From assembly GCF_019551435.1 (NCBI RefSeq), contig NZ_CP080544.1, forward strand, positions 558,001 through 622,000: 64,000 bases of DNA, given 5' to 3'. This document shows, piece after piece, positions 41,386 through 52,010 of the stretch. This DNA is from Lysobacter soyae. GTDB lineage: Bacteria > Pseudomonadota > Gammaproteobacteria > Xanthomonadales > Xanthomonadaceae. The notes beneath the pieces are model-generated. The model worked only from the letters and a program-made list of their open reading frames with translations, was not told the DNA's origin and did no database searches. Position 1 is the stretch's first letter. Each line of letters starts with the position of its first letter. Made by a program: the position numbers and the translations under genes.

Positions 41386-42473
41386 ACGTGTCACCGCTTC
41401 GCGCATCGCACCCGGTGCCAGCGTCGCAACGCATTACGTTATTGGGAACCGGCACGGTGGGTCGCGCTTTCGTGGCGCGGCATGTGGCGCTCAATGCCCG
41501 CGGGATGACGCTGCCGCCCTTGGCGGGCATTGCCAACACGCGGGGTTTTTCCCGCATTGATTGCGATTGTCCCAATGCGGTGTTAAACCAACTTCGCGAC
41601 AGTGAGGCGCCCTCGGCGTCGGAATGGATCGCCGACGCCGTGTTCGGGCCAGGTGACATCGTGGTGGATGCCAGCGCCAGCGATGTGATCGCACAGCAAC
41701 ATGCGGGTTGGTTGCGTGGCGGCGCGCATGTGGTGACGGCATGCAAATTGGGCGCAGGTACGTCGCGCGTGCGCTGGCAGGATATTCGCGACGCGCAGGC
41801 CGAGACCGGTGCCCGATACGGCGACAGTGCCACTGTCGGGGCCGGCTTGCCCTTGCTTCGAACGCTGCGGGAACTGGCCGCGGGCGGCGATCGGATCACC
41901 GCGGTGGCCGGTGTGCTTTCAGGATCTTTGGCCTACCTGATGAACAACTTCGATGGCATGCGACCGTTTTCCAGCTTTGTGCATGCAGCGCATGCGGCGG
42001 GCTATACGGAGCCGGACCCGCGCGATGATTTGTCGGGTGAGGATGTCCGAAGAAAGGTGCTGATTTTGGCGCGCGCCGCCGGCCTTGCCTTGGACGTCGA
42101 AGACGTTCAAGTCGATTCGTTGGTGCCCCTCGGCTTGCAGCCTTTATCGCGAGCAGCCTTCTTTGAACGTCTGCCCGAAATCGATGCGCAGATGCGCGCC
42201 AAGTTTGCACGCGCGCACAAGAAGGGCGAAGTGCTGAAGCATATCGGGCGATTCGAGTTCTTGACCGACGGCACGCTCATCGCGCGTGTCGGATTGACCT
42301 CATTGCCGGCGTCGCACGCTTTGGCCGCAGGGGCGGGCACCGATAACCGAGTGGCGATATGGACCGATCGCTATTGCGAGAATCCTTTGGTGATCCAAGG
42401 GCCCGGCGCCGGTCCGGAGGTCACAGCCGGTGCGTTGTTGGACGATGTGCTGACCATCCAACGACATCATTGA
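41382..42473 (+). CDS. hom: Homoserine dehydrogenase
   Basis: Reduces aspartate semialdehyde to homoserine with NAD(P)H, the branch point to methionine and threonine. At 363 residues it lacks both an aspartokinase domain and a C-terminal ACT domain. Family motifs are [17 protein letters not shown] (nucleotide binding), [60 protein letters not shown] and the catalytic region [30 protein letters not shown]. The ATG overlaps the metB stop by 4 nt, so it is translationally coupled and shares the SAM-I control. Absence of the ACT domain means allosteric control by threonine of the usual kind is not expected. Confidence 0.95.
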   Translation: MNVSPLRASHPVPASQRITLLGTGTVGRAFVARHVALNARGMTLPPLAGIANTRGFSRIDCDCPNAVLNQLRDSEAPSASEWIADAVFGPGDIVVDASASDVIAQQHAGWLRGGAHVVTACKLGAGTSRVRWQDIRDAQAETGARYGDSATVGAGLPLLRTLRELAAGGDRITAVAGVLSGSLAYLMNNFDGMRPFSSFVHAAHAAGYTEPDPRDDLSGEDVRRKVLILARAAGLALDVEDVQVDSLVPLGLQPLSRAAFFERLPEIDAQMRAKFARAHKKGEVLKHIGRFEFLTDGTLIARVGLTSLPASHALAAGAGTDNRVAIWTDRYCENPLVIQGPGAGPEVTAGALLDDVLTIQRHH

Positions 42474-42486
42474 CGCGAACGATGCG

Positions 42487-42508
42487 CGGTGGCGCGTCTG
42501 CGCGCCAC
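42487..42508. terminator. Strong hairpin between convergent hom and sdaA
   Basis: GGTGGCGCG, loop TCTG and CGCGCCACC form a perfect 9-bp GC-rich stem in the 40-bp gap between stops. There is no T-run on either side, so it may act as a 3'-end stabiliser or a factor-assisted terminator. Confidence 0.5.
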
Positions 42509-42513
42509 CTGCA

Positions 42514-43896
42514 TCAGCACTCGATGACGTTGACGGCAAGACCGCCGCGTGAGGTTTCTTTGTATTTGTCTTGCATGTCGCGTCCGGTGTCGCGCATGGT
42601 CTTGATGACTTTGTCCAAGCTGACCTTGTGGCTGCCGTCGCCGCGCATCGCCATGCGCGCGGCGTTGATTGCCTTGACCGAGCCCATCGCATTGCGTTCG
42701 ATGCAGGGGATTTGCACCAAGCCGCCAATCGGATCGCAGGTCAAACCGAGGTTGTGCTCCATGCCGATTTCCGCGGCATTCTCCACTTGTCTCGGGCTGC
42801 CGCCAAGTGCGGCAGCAAGGCCCGCAGCGGCCATTGAACAGGCGACGCCCACTTCGCCCTGGCAACCCACTTCGGCGCCACTGATGCTGGCGTTTTCTTT
42901 GTAGAGAATTCCGACGGCCGCAGCGGTCAGCATGAAATCGAAGACGCCTTGTTCGTTGGCGTTCGGAATGAAACGCGCGTAATAGTGCAGCACCGAAGGA
43001 ACGATGCCCGCCGCGCCATTGGTCGGTGCGGTGATGACGCGTCCGCCGGCGGCATTTTCTTCATTCACTGCCAGCGCATAAAGGTTGACCCAGTCGAGAA
43101 CGGTCAGCGGATCGCTCATCCCGGCTTCCGGACGACGCTGCAATTCCACGTACAAACTCGGCGCACGGCGCGGCACATGCAAACCGCCCGGCAGCGTGCC
43201 GGTTTCGCGAATGCCGCGCGCCACGCAGGATTGCATGGCTTCCCACAACTCGCGCAGGCCAGCAATGATTTCTTCGTCGGTGCGCCAGGCGCGCTCGTTG
43301 GCCATCATCAGTTGCGCGATGCTGATGCCGGCACGTTTGCATTGCGCCAGAAGTTCATCGCCGCTATTGAACGGGTAGGCGACTTCCGTGGTATCCGGCA
43401 CGATGCGATCTTCGGCCGCTTCGTCTTGATTGACGACGAAACCGCCGCCGACCGAATAGTAATCGCGCGATGCGATTTCATTGCCTTCCGCATCGAATGC
43501 ACAGAAGCGCATGCCGTTGGTGTGGAATGGCAGCTTCTGTCGCTTGTTCATGATGAGATCGGTCTTCTCATTGAAGGCAATCTCGCGCTGCCCGCCAAGG
43601 CGGATCGACTTCGTGCCGCGAATACGGTCAAGCGCATCAGGAATGATGTCCGGATCAATAAGGTTCGGTTCGTGCCCTTCAAGACCCATCATGACGGCCT
43701 TGTCGGTGCCGTGCCCCCGTCCAGTCAGCGCCAAAGAACCGAACACCTCGGCGCGCACGCGCACCACGGTGTCCAAGAGGCCTTGCTCGATCAAATGATG
43801 CGAAACAAAACGGGCTGCAGCGCGCATCGGACCGACCGTGTGGGACGAACTCGGACCGATCCCGATTTTGTAAATGTCGAACGTGCTGACCGCCAT
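42514..43896 (-). CDS. sdaA: L-serine ammonia-lyase (iron-sulfur, single chain)
   Basis: Deaminates L-serine to pyruvate and ammonia using a [4Fe-4S] cluster. The 460-residue protein carries the N-terminal beta domain ([41 protein letters not shown]-like [12 protein letters not shown]) and the C-terminal catalytic domain. Cluster cysteines lie in [35 protein letters not shown], with TGKD-like [25 protein letters not shown] near the end. The ATG at 43896 ([12 protein letters not shown]) follows AGGAGCATTGCAC; a TTG two codons earlier is an unlikely alternative. It diverges from a mini-glutaredoxin gene. Confidence 0.96.
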   Translation of the reverse strand: MAVSTFDIYKIGIGPSSSHTVGPMRAAARFVSHHLIEQGLLDTVVRVRAEVFGSLALTGRGHGTDKAVMMGLEGHEPNLIDPDIIPDALDRIRGTKSIRLGGQREIAFNEKTDLIMNKRQKLPFHTNGMRFCAFDAEGNEIASRDYYSVGGGFVVNQDEAAEDRIVPDTTEVAYPFNSGDELLAQCKRAGISIAQLMMANERAWRTDEEIIAGLRELWEAMQSCVARGIRETGTLPGGLHVPRRAPSLYVELQRRPEAGMSDPLTVLDWVNLYALAVNEENAAGGRVITAPTNGAAGIVPSVLHYYARFIPNANEQGVFDFMLTAAAVGILYKENASISGAEVGCQGEVGVACSMAAAGLAAALGGSPRQVENAAEIGMEHNLGLTCDPIGGLVQIPCIERNAMGSVKAINAARMAMRGDGSHKVSLDKVIKTMRDTGRDMQDKYKETSRGGLAVNVIEC

Positions 43897-43959
43897 GTGC
43901 AATGCTCCTGACCAAGAGCATTATTCTATCCCGACCGTACCGCGTAGGCAGGCAAAGCA

Positions 43960-44193
43960 TTGAGATTCGTTCTATACCAACGTGACTATTGCCATCTGTG
44001 TGATCTGGCATTGGCAGAATTGGCTGCGGCGCGGGCGCCTGAATTCGACTCCGTCTTCATCGACGATGTGCCGGAACTAGAGCCCGTCTATGGCACACGC
44101 GTGCCGGTCTTCCGCGACACACTGAGTGGCGCCGAAATCGGCTGGCCGTTCGATGCCGTCGGAATCACTAATTGGCTTGCGTCGCTGGACTGA
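43960..44193 (+). CDS. Short glutaredoxin-family protein
   Basis: A 77-residue thioredoxin-fold protein with a CxxC redox motif, CHLC at residues 11-14, preceded by VLYQRDY and followed by an acidic helix and the cis-proline strand RVPVFRD. It is of the DUF836/glutaredoxin-like type and probably acts in thiol exchange in the cytoplasm; its partner is unknown. No ATG fits the conserved start; TTG at 43960 is the best start, with GGCAGGCAAAGC upstream. It is convergent with the cytochrome b561 gene with one base between stops. Confidence 0.85.
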   Translation: MRFVLYQRDYCHLCDLALAELAAARAPEFDSVFIDDVPELEPVYGTRVPVFRDTLSGAEIGWPFDAVGITNWLASLD

Positions 44194-44194
44194 A

Positions 44195-44719
44195 TCAGCC
44201 CTTCAACATGCGGATCAAGGTGCGATCGCGTACGAACAGGTGGTGGTAAAGCGCGGCCAGCATGTGCGCCGAGGCCACGACGACGAGCACCCAAAACATT
44301 TGTTCGTGCCAGTACTCGAACGATTTGTGCAGGTCTTCGTTGAGCGGAATGAAATCAGGCATGGGAATGCCGAACCAAGCGAGCGGACGCTTGCCCGAAT
44401 CGGACACGATCCAACCGGTGATCGGAACGATGAAAATCATCGCGTACAACACGCCATGCATGGCAGAGGCCGCAAGCGATTGCCAGCGCGAAGTACCCTC
44501 CACCGCCCTCGGTGCGCCGGCGTAAACACGCCACACAACGCGAAGGATGGCCAGCACGAGAATCGTGATGCCGACCGACTTGTGAAAGTCCATCGTGCCC
44601 CGCGGCAATGCCGAGCGGAGCAGGCCGGTCGTCCCTTGAAACACGATCAAAAGCACGATGATCCAATGGAAGGCCCGGCTGACGACGCCCCAACTGTCGA
44701 TCGTGTTTTTTGCGGTCAT
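44195..44719 (-). CDS. Cytochrome b561-type membrane protein
   Basis: A 174-residue inner-membrane di-haem b protein with four transmembrane helices. Haem-ligand histidines are recognisable in SRAFHWIIVLLIVFQG, MDFHKSVGITIL, SAMHGVLYAMIF and HMLAALYHHLFVRDRTLIRML. This is the standard bacterial CybB pattern. It probably transfers electrons from ubiquinol, and related E. coli proteins reduce superoxide-linked quinones. The ATG at 44719 starts MTAKNTIDSWGVVS; an upstream in-frame extension has no support. It diverges from the hybrid sensor kinase gene. Confidence 0.93.
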   Translation of the reverse strand: MTAKNTIDSWGVVSRAFHWIIVLLIVFQGTTGLLRSALPRGTMDFHKSVGITILVLAILRVVWRVYAGAPRAVEGTSRWQSLAASAMHGVLYAMIFIVPITGWIVSDSGKRPLAWFGIPMPDFIPLNEDLHKSFEYWHEQMFWVLVVVASAHMLAALYHHLFVRDRTLIRMLKG

Positions 44720-44827
44720 GGTCGTCTGTGCATGTAGGGAAAACCTGATTCTAGCCTGCGAATCTTGCCTGTCGAGGGGGGCAAAGACCAAGATGGCGGC
44801 TCCGGCGGGGAGGCCGGGAGGGACGTC

Positions 44828-47800
44828 ATGCAGGATCGAATACGCTCGTTCGCCGTGCTGATATTGCTTGCCGTGTGCTTCGTCGGGCAAGCAATCGCGC
44901 AAAGCACGCCATGGGTACCGGGATTCCGGGTGATGGGCGCGCAGCAAGGTCTGTCCAACAGCGCCATTGACGCGATCGTGCGCGATCATCAAGGGGTGGT
45001 GTGGATGGCGACCGAAGATGGATTGGTGCGTCACGTCGGTCGCGACTTCTCCATCTTGCGACATGCCGACACCGAATGGCTACCCGGCAACTCGATCCAA
45101 GCCTTACATGTGGATGCCAAAGACGCCTTGTGGATTTCAGTCTTGGGGCACGGGGTCGTGCGATTGGACGCGGATCGCAGTCATACGCAGCGATTTGATG
45201 CGCGCCTGCATCCCGCACTTGTCGATGTTTGGGCGATCCAAGATGACGGTGACACCGTTTGGTTCGGAACAGCAAACCATGGCTTGCTGCGATGGGATTC
45301 CCGGTCGCGGACAATCGCATTGCCCGGTTCCCCCGACGTTTTCACAACGGATGCGCGAAAGAAAATCGTGACCATGGCGAGTCGCGGTCCGGATGACCTG
45401 TGGGTGGCGACGGCGGGTGGCTTGTTGCACGTGTCGCAAGGCAACGTTGAAGCCGTGCCGATGCCCCTCGGTGCATCGGACGACGTCGTCTATAGCTTGG
45501 CAATCGATGGCGGGCGCATATGGGTTGGCACGAGTGCGGGGGTCTTTTCGATGGCGAGAAATGGCAGGCCTGAGGTGCCGGCATGGTCGTCTGATTTTTC
45601 GAAGCCCGCCGCGGCGATCAGGATCGTGCCGGATGCGCGGGGTGCCCTGTGGATCGCCACGCAACGCGGTGTGCGGCGCGTCGAAGGCGGACGTTGGCGT
45701 GACGTCATGATCGAAGGCGCGCTGTCGGGCCGCTCGGTGCGAGGCATGTTTCGTCAGCCGGACGGTGCCCTTTGGTTGTCGGCGCCAGGGGTCGGCGTTG
45801 CTTATTTGCGGCCGGATTGGAAAAACATCACCCAGCTGCGCGCCTTGCCGGATGTCGCATCCGGACTGTCATCGAATGACTATCGTGCGCTGGCATCTTC
45901 GCACTCGGAAGGCTGGTGGGTGGCCGGTATGGGCGGCGTACTGGAGCACGTGACGGCGGACGGACATGTCTCCATGCGCGTTAAAGGAATCGACAAAACC
46001 GCGCGACCCAGGGCCGTGTTGGAGAGCGATGCCGACCACGTTTGGTTGGCAGCGCGTGACGCCCTGTATCGCATTCAAAGCGGTCGGGTCATCAAGGTCT
46101 TCGACAGCGCAAGTCATCGCGACGCCATTCCTGATGTGGCGCTCGGTGAGTTGCGCGCTGCCGGCCGGGGACGGTTTTGGTTATCCGCGCCCGGTTGGGG
46201 AGTGCAACTGCGGGACGGTCAGGGCAGGGTGTTGAACACCGTCCGAAATGCTGCTGATGCGCCCATCGGAGTCCAGTCCATCGACGCGCTTTTCAACACG
46301 CCGTTGTTCGCGGTCATTGACGGTCAATTGTTCGAACTGGCGCCGGAGGCCAACGCGTTCAACGCTTTGGCAATCGCCGGTGATACAGCGTTCGACCGCG
46401 TGGCGGTGGTGTCGGAAAACCGCATTTGGGCGCATGCACCGGAGGGGTTGTTTGCGTTTGAACGCCGCGGCGGGCGTTGGGTACTCCAGCAAAAAATCGC
46501 AGCCGATCGACAATGGGTGGACTTGGACGCCAAAGGCTTGCGCGTGGATGCGACCGGACGCCTGTGGTTGGCAACGTCTCGCGGCATGTTCCTATTTGAA
46601 CGAACCGGCAAGCCGTCATTTGATGTTCGAAACGGACTGTCGAATCAGCAACTGGTGGTCGACAGTTTGGCGGTGGCGTCACGGGATAGCCGCGCTGCGG
46701 CGGCCGCCGAAAACGGGGCGGTGATGATTTTTTCACCAAAGGGAGAGGAGGCCGGTATCGAGTGGCCGCGCCTGGCGCCGATCGGCGTATTCGCAAGAAG
46801 CGAGGGCCGATGGCAGCGCGTCGCGCCATCCGATCATCGTTTTCACATTCCCAAGGGCGGCAGTGAAATCCGGCTGCAATTCAATGCGGTCGCCTATGAC
46901 GATCCGGAGGCCGTGCGGTATCAGGTGCGCATTCAAGGGCTTGACCGAGATTGGATTGATTTGGGCGCCGCCAACGAACGCATTTTGACCGGTATCGCGC
47001 CGGGTACCTATGCAGTGTCAGCGCGTGTCAGTGATCGTCGCGGTCGTGTCTCCGGGGCCCGGCAATTTGCGTTGACGGTGCCGCCGCGCTGGTGGGAAAC
47101 CGTGGCTTTCAAAATCGGCCTATTCGTTCTGATTACCCTGCTTGTGGCGATTGTGATTCGTTCAAGAATTCTAAGAATGCAGCGCATGCGGGAACTGGCA
47201 CACACGCGCGAAAAAGCCACGCTGCACGCGAACGCTTCGGCCGCAAAATCAACATTTCTTGCGACATTGGGACATGAAATTCGCACGCCCATGACCGGCG
47301 TCCTCGGCATGTCCGAACTTCTCTCGGCGACGGCACTGTCGCCCCTGCAAATGCAACGTGTGAACAGCATTCGCAAGTCCAGCGAACATCTGTTGCGGAT
47401 CGTGGATGACGCGTTGGATTTGGCACGAATCGAAGCCGGAAAAATGGCCTTTGTCGACGCCCCGTTTGCCGTGGTGGATTTACTCGAGGAAATCGCCGAA
47501 TGGGCGACCCCGGTGTCCGGCAAAAAACACCTTCGTTTTGAATTTCATCACACAGTCGGCTGCGACCTGCGCGTTTCCGGCGATGTGGTGCGAGTTCGAC
47601 AAGTGCTGATGAATCTGGTCGGCAATGCCATCAAGTTCACCGCCTCCGGCGTCGTCAATCTTTCCCATGCGATTGAAGCGAATGGCATCCACGTGTTTCG
47701 GGTCAGGGACACCGGTCCCGGGATGGATGCGGAGCAATGCAAACGCGTATTCGAACGTTTCGAGCAGGCCGATGGCGCATTGACCGCGCATCGACATGGT

Positions 47801-48385
47801 GGCAGCGGACTGGGACTCGCGATTTCCTCGGAATTGGTCATCGGTATGGGTGGTCGACTGACCGTGAGCAGCGTGCCGGGCAGCGGCAGCACTTTCTCCG
47901 TACATATTCCCTTGCGCACCGTGGATATTCCTGTGGCATCGGCGTTGCCTGTACATCCCGGTTCGACGCAGGCGGGACACCGGATATTGTTGGTCGAAGA
48001 TGACGAGACCGTTGCTGAAGTCTTGTCCGGGATGTTGACTCAGGCCGGCCACCACGTCGCACATGCGGTGCACGGGCTTGCTGCGTTGGTGGAACTCTCT
48101 GCACGCCGATTCGATTTGGCCATTTTGGATTTGGATCTGCCGGCCATCGACGGCTTCGACTTGGCGCGTCAACTGCGGGTCAGCGGATTTGCCGGCCCGA
48201 TTCTGGCAGTGAGTGCGCGCACGGATGCGGATGCGGAAACCAGTAGCCGCGATGCCGGATTCAACCGCTTCTTGCGTAAACCCATTCGCACCGCGGATTT
48301 ACTCGCGGCGATCGACGAAGAAATGCGCCATCAAGTCGCGCAGGCAGGCAGCGGTTACGCCGCGAGCGTGCGCGTTGCACCGTAG
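44828..48385 (+). CDS. Hybrid two-component sensor kinase with beta-propeller sensor
   Basis: An 1185-residue membrane sensor. Domain order: signal peptide (1-25); about ten Reg_prop propeller blades (25-660), each near the pattern DxxGxxWxGTxxGL, for instance [16 protein letters not shown]; a YYY domain (about 670-755); one transmembrane helix (about 759-780); HisKA with GHEIRTPM, the phospho-histidine near residue 815; HATPase with [16 protein letters not shown] and [10 protein letters not shown]; and a receiver (about 1053-1170) with ILLVEDD and phospho-aspartate in [11 protein letters not shown]. Unlike HTCS proteins of Bacteroidetes it has no DNA-binding domain and no Hpt, so it must pass the phosphate to another protein. 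The ATG follows GGGAGGGACGTC. The ligand is unknown. Confidence 0.93.
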   Translation: MQDRIRSFAVLILLAVCFVGQAIAQSTPWVPGFRVMGAQQGLSNSAIDAIVRDHQGVVWMATEDGLVRHVGRDFSILRHADTEWLPGNSIQALHVDAKDALWISVLGHGVVRLDADRSHTQRFDARLHPALVDVWAIQDDGDTVWFGTANHGLLRWDSRSRTIALPGSPDVFTTDARKKIVTMASRGPDDLWVATAGGLLHVSQGNVEAVPMPLGASDDVVYSLAIDGGRIWVGTSAGVFSMARNGRPEVPAWSSDFSKPAAAIRIVPDARGALWIATQRGVRRVEGGRWRDVMIEGALSGRSVRGMFRQPDGALWLSAPGVGVAYLRPDWKNITQLRALPDVASGLSSNDYRALASSHSEGWWVAGMGGVLEHVTADGHVSMRVKGIDKTARPRAVLESDADHVWLAARDALYRIQSGRVIKVFDSASHRDAIPDVALGELRAAGRGRFWLSAPGWGVQLRDGQGRVLNTVRNAADAPIGVQSIDALFNTPLFAVIDGQLFELAPEANAFNALAIAGDTAFDRVAVVSENRIWAHAPEGLFAFERRGGRWVLQQKIAADRQWVDLDAKGLRVDATGRLWLATSRGMFLFERTGKPSFDVRNGLSNQQLVVDSLAVASRDSRAAAAAENGAVMIFSPKGEEAGIEWPRLAPIGVFARSEGRWQRVAPSDHRFHIPKGGSEIRLQFNAVAYDDPEAVRYQVRIQGLDRDWIDLGAANERILTGIAPGTYAVSARVSDRRGRVSGARQFALTVPPRWWETVAFKIGLFVLITLLVAIVIRSRILRMQRMRELAHTREKATLHANASAAKSTFLATLGHEIRTPMTGVLGMSELLSATALSPLQMQRVNSIRKSSEHLLRIVDDALDLARIEAGKMAFVDAPFAVVDLLEEIAEWATPVSGKKHLRFEFHHTVGCDLRVSGDVVRVRQVLMNLVGNAIKFTASGVVNLSHAIEANGIHVFRVRDTGPGMDAEQCKRVFERFEQADGALTAHRHGGSGLGLAISSELVIGMGGRLTVSSVPGSGSTFSVHIPLRTVDIPVASALPVHPGSTQAGHRILLVEDDETVAEVLSGMLTQAGHHVAHAVHGLAALVELSARRFDLAILDLDLPAIDGFDLARQLRVSGFAGPILAVSARTDADAETSSRDAGFNRFLRKPIRTADLLAAIDEEMRHQVAQAGSGYAASVRVAP

Positions 48386-49443
48386 CGGTGGACTTCATCC
48401 ACCAGCACCGCGACATGATCGGGATTCATGTCCGGCGACATCCCGTGGCCCAGGTTGAAAACATGCCCTTCGCGCGAGTTGCCGTTGCCGGATGCGTAAC
48501 TGTCCATGGCGTTGCGAACCTCGCGACGGATGGCCTCCGGCTCGCCATAGAGCGTCGTGGGATCGAGATTGCCTTGCAGTGCCACGGCGTTGCGTGTGCG
48601 CCAAGCGGCATCCTCCAGCGTGATCGTCCAATCGACGCCCAAGGCGTCCGCGCCGGTACCGGCAAGTTCGGACAAATGTTGCCCGGTGCCCTTGCCGAAC
48701 AAGATCAACGGTGTGCGTTCCGCGCCTTCGCCTCTCGCCAATTCCTTGCCGATGCGTTGCAGATACTTCAGTGAGAACTCGCGATACATGGCCGGCGACA
48801 GCACGCCACCCCAGGTGTCGAAGACTTGCAGCGCTTGCGCGCCGGCGGCCTTTTGCGCCGCGAGATAGGCAATGACCGCATCGGTCGTCACGTCCAACAA
48901 CTTGTGCAGCAATGCCGGGGCATTCAGTGCCATTGCTTTGATCTTCGCGAAATCTTTGCTGCCACCGCCTTCGATCATGTAGCAGGCCAACGTCCACGGG
49001 CTGCCCGAGAAACCGATCAGCGGCACGCTGCCGTTGAGCTCACGGCGAATCAGACTGACGGCATCGGTCACATAGCCGAGCGAGGTTTCCATGTCCGGCA
49101 CTTGCAAGGCGTTGACATCGGCCTCGGTGCGAACCGGTCGTTCGAACTTCGGACCCTCGCCTTCAACGAAGTACAAACCGAGCCCCATGGCGTTGGGAAC
49201 GGTCAGGATGTCGGAAAACAAAATGGCGGCATCCAGATCAAAACGACGCAGCGGCTGCAATGTCACTTCGCAGGCGATCTCCGGATTCATAGCCATCGCC
49301 AGAAAACTGCCGGCCGACTTGCGCGTGGCGCGGTACTCCGGCAAATAGCGACCGGCTTGGCGCATCAGCCAAACGGGGGTGGTGTCCACGGGTTCGCGGC
49401 GCAGTGCGCGCAGGAAGCGATCGTTTTTCAAAGGTGCGTTCAT
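48355..49443 (-). CDS. hemE: Uroporphyrinogen decarboxylase
   Basis: Decarboxylates uroporphyrinogen III to coproporphyrinogen III in haem synthesis. The 362-residue protein has signature one, [18 protein letters not shown], signature two, [20 protein letters not shown], plus [17 protein letters not shown] and the C-terminal [15 protein letters not shown]. The ATG at 49443 ([14 protein letters not shown]) fits the family start; a long upstream frame is not supported. Its 3' end overlaps the convergent kinase gene by 31 nt. It is the last gene of the aroK-aroB-WGR-hemE row on the minus strand. Confidence 0.97.
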   Translation of the reverse strand: MNAPLKNDRFLRALRREPVDTTPVWLMRQAGRYLPEYRATRKSAGSFLAMAMNPEIACEVTLQPLRRFDLDAAILFSDILTVPNAMGLGLYFVEGEGPKFERPVRTEADVNALQVPDMETSLGYVTDAVSLIRRELNGSVPLIGFSGSPWTLACYMIEGGGSKDFAKIKAMALNAPALLHKLLDVTTDAVIAYLAAQKAAGAQALQVFDTWGGVLSPAMYREFSLKYLQRIGKELARGEGAERTPLILFGKGTGQHLSELAGTGADALGVDWTITLEDAAWRTRNAVALQGNLDPTTLYGEPEAIRREVRNAMDSYASGNGNSREGHVFNLGHGMSPDMNPDHVAVLVDEVHRYGATRTLAA

Positions 49444-49457
49444 GAGTGTCCTGCGCC

Positions 49458-49712
49458 TTAGCGCGGTGCGTCCACGCCTTGGGCAAACATCAACTGAAAG
49501 CCTTTTTTCAGATGTTGGTCGCGGGCCTTTTCCAGAGCCTGCAAGGCCGATGCGTGGTCGTTGAATTGATCGCGGCGCAAGGTGCTTCGCGCGCCTTGTT
49601 GCCCGGTTTCGCGCACAAGCTCCCATTGCCCGAACAAGTCGGACTGCAGCTGCAATTGCACGAAGCGCGGCGCTTCATGACCTTGCGGGCGTTGTTGGAG
49701 GAGCAGGCGCAT
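49458..49712 (-). CDS. Small WGR-domain protein
   Basis: An 84-residue protein consisting almost wholly of a WGR-like domain: [25 protein letters not shown], followed by [18 protein letters not shown]. The family's WGR core appears here as [14 protein letters not shown] domains occur in PARP-type ADP-ribosyltransferases and as short stand-alone bacterial proteins of unknown role, probably binding nucleic acid or protein. It sits 35 nt after aroB and 14 nt before hemE on the same strand. No good ribosome binding site precedes the ATG at 49712, so the exact start is less certain. Confidence 0.72.
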   Translation of the reverse strand: MRLLLQQRPQGHEAPRFVQLQLQSDLFGQWELVRETGQQGARSTLRRDQFNDHASALQALEKARDQHLKKGFQLMFAQGVDAPR

Positions 49713-49747
49713 GCGGGCATTGTAAAGCCCGCGCGGGGTTTCGTCTC

Positions 49748-50833
49748 TCAGTCCGCCTTCATGGCCTCGAGGACATCGGCGTCTGCAATGCCCTCGGCGA
49801 TGCGTGCTTGCCCGATGCCGTCCCAGACAATGAAACGTAGCCCGTTGCGGTCCGCTTTCTTGTCCAAACGCATGTGCGCGAGCAATTTCGCCGGGTCCAG
49901 TTCTGCCGGTATACGGGTGGGCAAGGCGAACTGCGCGAGTAGTCGCTCCAGACGCTGCCGGTCTTGCACCGGTGCGCCGAAAAGTGATTCGGACAATTTG
50001 GCGGCACAGCACATGCCGATGGCGACCGCTTCGCCGTGGTTGAGCCCGCCGAACGCCTGAGCGGCTTCGATGGCGTGGCCGAACGTATGCCCGAAATTGA
50101 GCAGCGCTCGCTTGCCGCGCTCGAAGGGATCCGCTTCGACAATATCCGCTTTCATTTGACAGCACGCGGCGATTGCGCGGGCGGTCGCGATCGGTTCCAA
50201 CGCGCACAGTGCGCTTGCCTGACTTTCGAGCCAGGTGAAAAAGCCGGCATCGCCCAACGCGCCGTATTTGATCACTTCGGCAAAACCGGCCGCACGTTCG
50301 CGCAGCGGCAGCGTGGTCAAAACTTCCGGGTCGATCACCACGGCGCGGGGAAAATGAAAGGCACCCAAAAGATTCTTGCCGGCCGGGATGTCGATGCCGG
50401 TCTTGCCGCCCACGGAGGAATCCACCATTGCCAACAGGCTTGTCGGCAGTTGAACGAAGTGGATGCCGCGCATCCAGCACGCGGCGGCGAAACCGGCGAG
50501 ATCACCCACCACACCGCCGCCCAAGGCAACAATACAAGCGTCGCGGCGCGCGCCCATCGCTGCCAGTGACTGAATCACCGACTCGAAGCTCGCCAGATTT
50601 TTCGATTGCTCGCCCGCTTCGATTACATGAAGCGAAACCTCGTAGCCGGCAGATTGCAATTGCGCTTGCACCGTGGCGGCATAGATCGGCGCCACATTGG
50701 TATCGCTCACCAGCAAGAGCTGTTTTGCCTTGATCGGCCACTGTGCATCGGACAATTGCGCGTGCGCGCCGGGCGCGATCACGATGTCGTAGGCATGAAC
50801 GCCGCCGACGCGAATGCGATGTGTCGCGGTCAT
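49748..50833 (-). CDS. aroB: 3-dehydroquinate synthase
   Basis: An NAD-dependent enzyme turning DAHP into 3-dehydroquinate, the second step of the shikimate pathway. The 361-residue protein displays the family motifs ALGGGVVGDLAGFAAACWMRG, PTSLLAMVDSSVGGKTGID, AGFAEVIKYGA, NFGHTFGHAIE (metal-binding histidines) and HGEAVAIGM. The ATG at 50833 overlaps the aroK stop by 4 nt, so the aroK-aroB pair is translationally coupled. The open frame extends further upstream inside aroK but has no family sequence. Confidence 0.97.
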   Translation of the reverse strand: MTATHRIRVGGVHAYDIVIAPGAHAQLSDAQWPIKAKQLLLVSDTNVAPIYAATVQAQLQSAGYEVSLHVIEAGEQSKNLASFESVIQSLAAMGARRDACIVALGGGVVGDLAGFAAACWMRGIHFVQLPTSLLAMVDSSVGGKTGIDIPAGKNLLGAFHFPRAVVIDPEVLTTLPLRERAAGFAEVIKYGALGDAGFFTWLESQASALCALEPIATARAIAACCQMKADIVEADPFERGKRALLNFGHTFGHAIEAAQAFGGLNHGEAVAIGMCCAAKLSESLFGAPVQDRQRLERLLAQFALPTRIPAELDPAKLLAHMRLDKKADRNGLRFIVWDGIGQARIAEGIADADVLEAMKAD

Positions 50834-51351
50834 TGCAGTACCGCCAAAGCAGCGACGATTTCTTTGGCCACACCTTCGGCGTCCATGGCGCTGGTGTCCA
50901 TATGAAGATTGGCCTGCGCGGCATAGAGCGGCCTTCGCACTTCGTCGAGTGCCGTCAGACGCTTCGTCATGTCGGCATCTGCAAGCAGCGGTCGATGCGC
51001 GTGTTCCGATTCGAGTCGGGCAACCAAGACCGCAACGGGCGCATCCAACCAAATGCAAAACCCGTTGCTGGCAAGCAAGGCCCGATTTTGCGGATCAAGG
51101 ATCACGCCGCCACCGGTGGCGATGATGCGGCCCCGTCCACACACCGCTTCAAGCGCCGCATGTTCACGATGGCGAAAACCGGCTTCGCCTTCCCCTTCGA
51201 AGATGTCTGCGATGGTCATGCCGGCATGGGATTCGATGGTCTCATCGAGATCGACCGCCTCCTTTTCCATCAAACGCGCCAAGGCGCGGGCGACGGAGGA
51301 TTTTCCGCTGCCCATCGGTCCGATCAAGAAGATGTCATCTGCAGACGGCAT
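50830..51351 (-). CDS. aroK: Shikimate kinase
   Basis: Phosphorylates shikimate with ATP, the fifth step of the shikimate pathway. The 173-residue kinase has Walker A GPMGSGKSSVARALA near the N-terminus, DLDETIESHAGMTIADIF (shikimate and metal site), GFRHREHAAL, IATGGGVIL and the adenine-site region DEVRRPLY. It is the first gene of aroK-aroB-WGR-hemE on the minus strand, so transcription begins in the 62-bp gap to pdxH. The grouping supplies the aromatic and haem pathways from one transcript. Confidence 0.96.
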   Translation of the reverse strand: MPSADDIFLIGPMGSGKSSVARALARLMEKEAVDLDETIESHAGMTIADIFEGEGEAGFRHREHAALEAVCGRGRIIATGGGVILDPQNRALLASNGFCIWLDAPVAVLVARLESEHAHRPLLADADMTKRLTALDEVRRPLYAAQANLHMDTSAMDAEGVAKEIVAALAVLQ

Positions 51352-51413
51352 CCGCGGATTCTAGCAATGCACCGCCGGATGCGAAAAATCCGGCCACAGG
51401 CCACAATGAAGGC

Positions 51414-52010
51414 ATGGACGCATTATTGAATGAAGCGCTGGAGACCTTCGAGGGGTTGTTTGCGGAAGCGACTGCCGCAGGCGAGCCGGACCCCACCGCC
51501 ATGGTCGTGGCCACCACGGGTTTGAACGGGCATCCGTCGGCCCGCATGGTGTTGTTGAAAGCCCACGACGCCCGCGGGTTTGTGTTTTACACCCATTTGG
51601 ATGGACGAAAGGGCAGGGAGCTGCAAGCCAACCCGCATGCCTCGCTGTTGTTTTATTGGCCGCGCGTGCGCAATGCCGTGCAAGTCCGGATCGAAGGGCA
51701 AGTCGAAGTCGTTGCGGATGCCGAGGCCGATGCTTATTTCGCTTCGCGTGCGCGCGGCAGCCAACTCGGTGCCTGGGCGTCGTTGCAAAGTGAGCGATTG
51801 CCGGATCGTGAGGCGTTCGAGTCGCGCTACGCCAAGGTCGAGCACGAGTTTGAAGGCCGTGAAGTGCCGCGCCCCGAACGCTGGACCGGTTTTCGTGTGC
51901 GGCCGGTGCATTTCGAATTTTGGTACGGCGCCGAGTTCCGACTGCATGATCGCGTGGTCTTCGATCTCAATCGTGCAGGCGTTTGGGAAAAGCACCGGCT
52001 TTATCCGTGA
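51414..52010 (+). CDS. pdxH: Pyridoxamine 5'-phosphate oxidase
   Basis: An FMN enzyme that oxidises pyridoxine- or pyridoxamine-5'-phosphate to PLP. The 198-residue protein follows the family: DPTAMVVATTGLNGHPSARMVLLK, FVFYTHLDGRKGRELQANPHASLLFYW, RGSQLGAWASLQS and the C-terminal PERWTGFRVRPVHFEFWYGAEFRLHDR with WEKHRLYP. It lacks the longer N-terminal extension of the E. coli enzyme. It overlaps the following BtuF-like gene (GTGA), suggesting coupled translation. Confidence 0.97.
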   Translation: MDALLNEALETFEGLFAEATAAGEPDPTAMVVATTGLNGHPSARMVLLKAHDARGFVFYTHLDGRKGRELQANPHASLLFYWPRVRNAVQVRIEGQVEVVADAEADAYFASRARGSQLGAWASLQSERLPDREAFESRYAKVEHEFEGREVPRPERWTGFRVRPVHFEFWYGAEFRLHDRVVFDLNRAGVWEKHRLYP

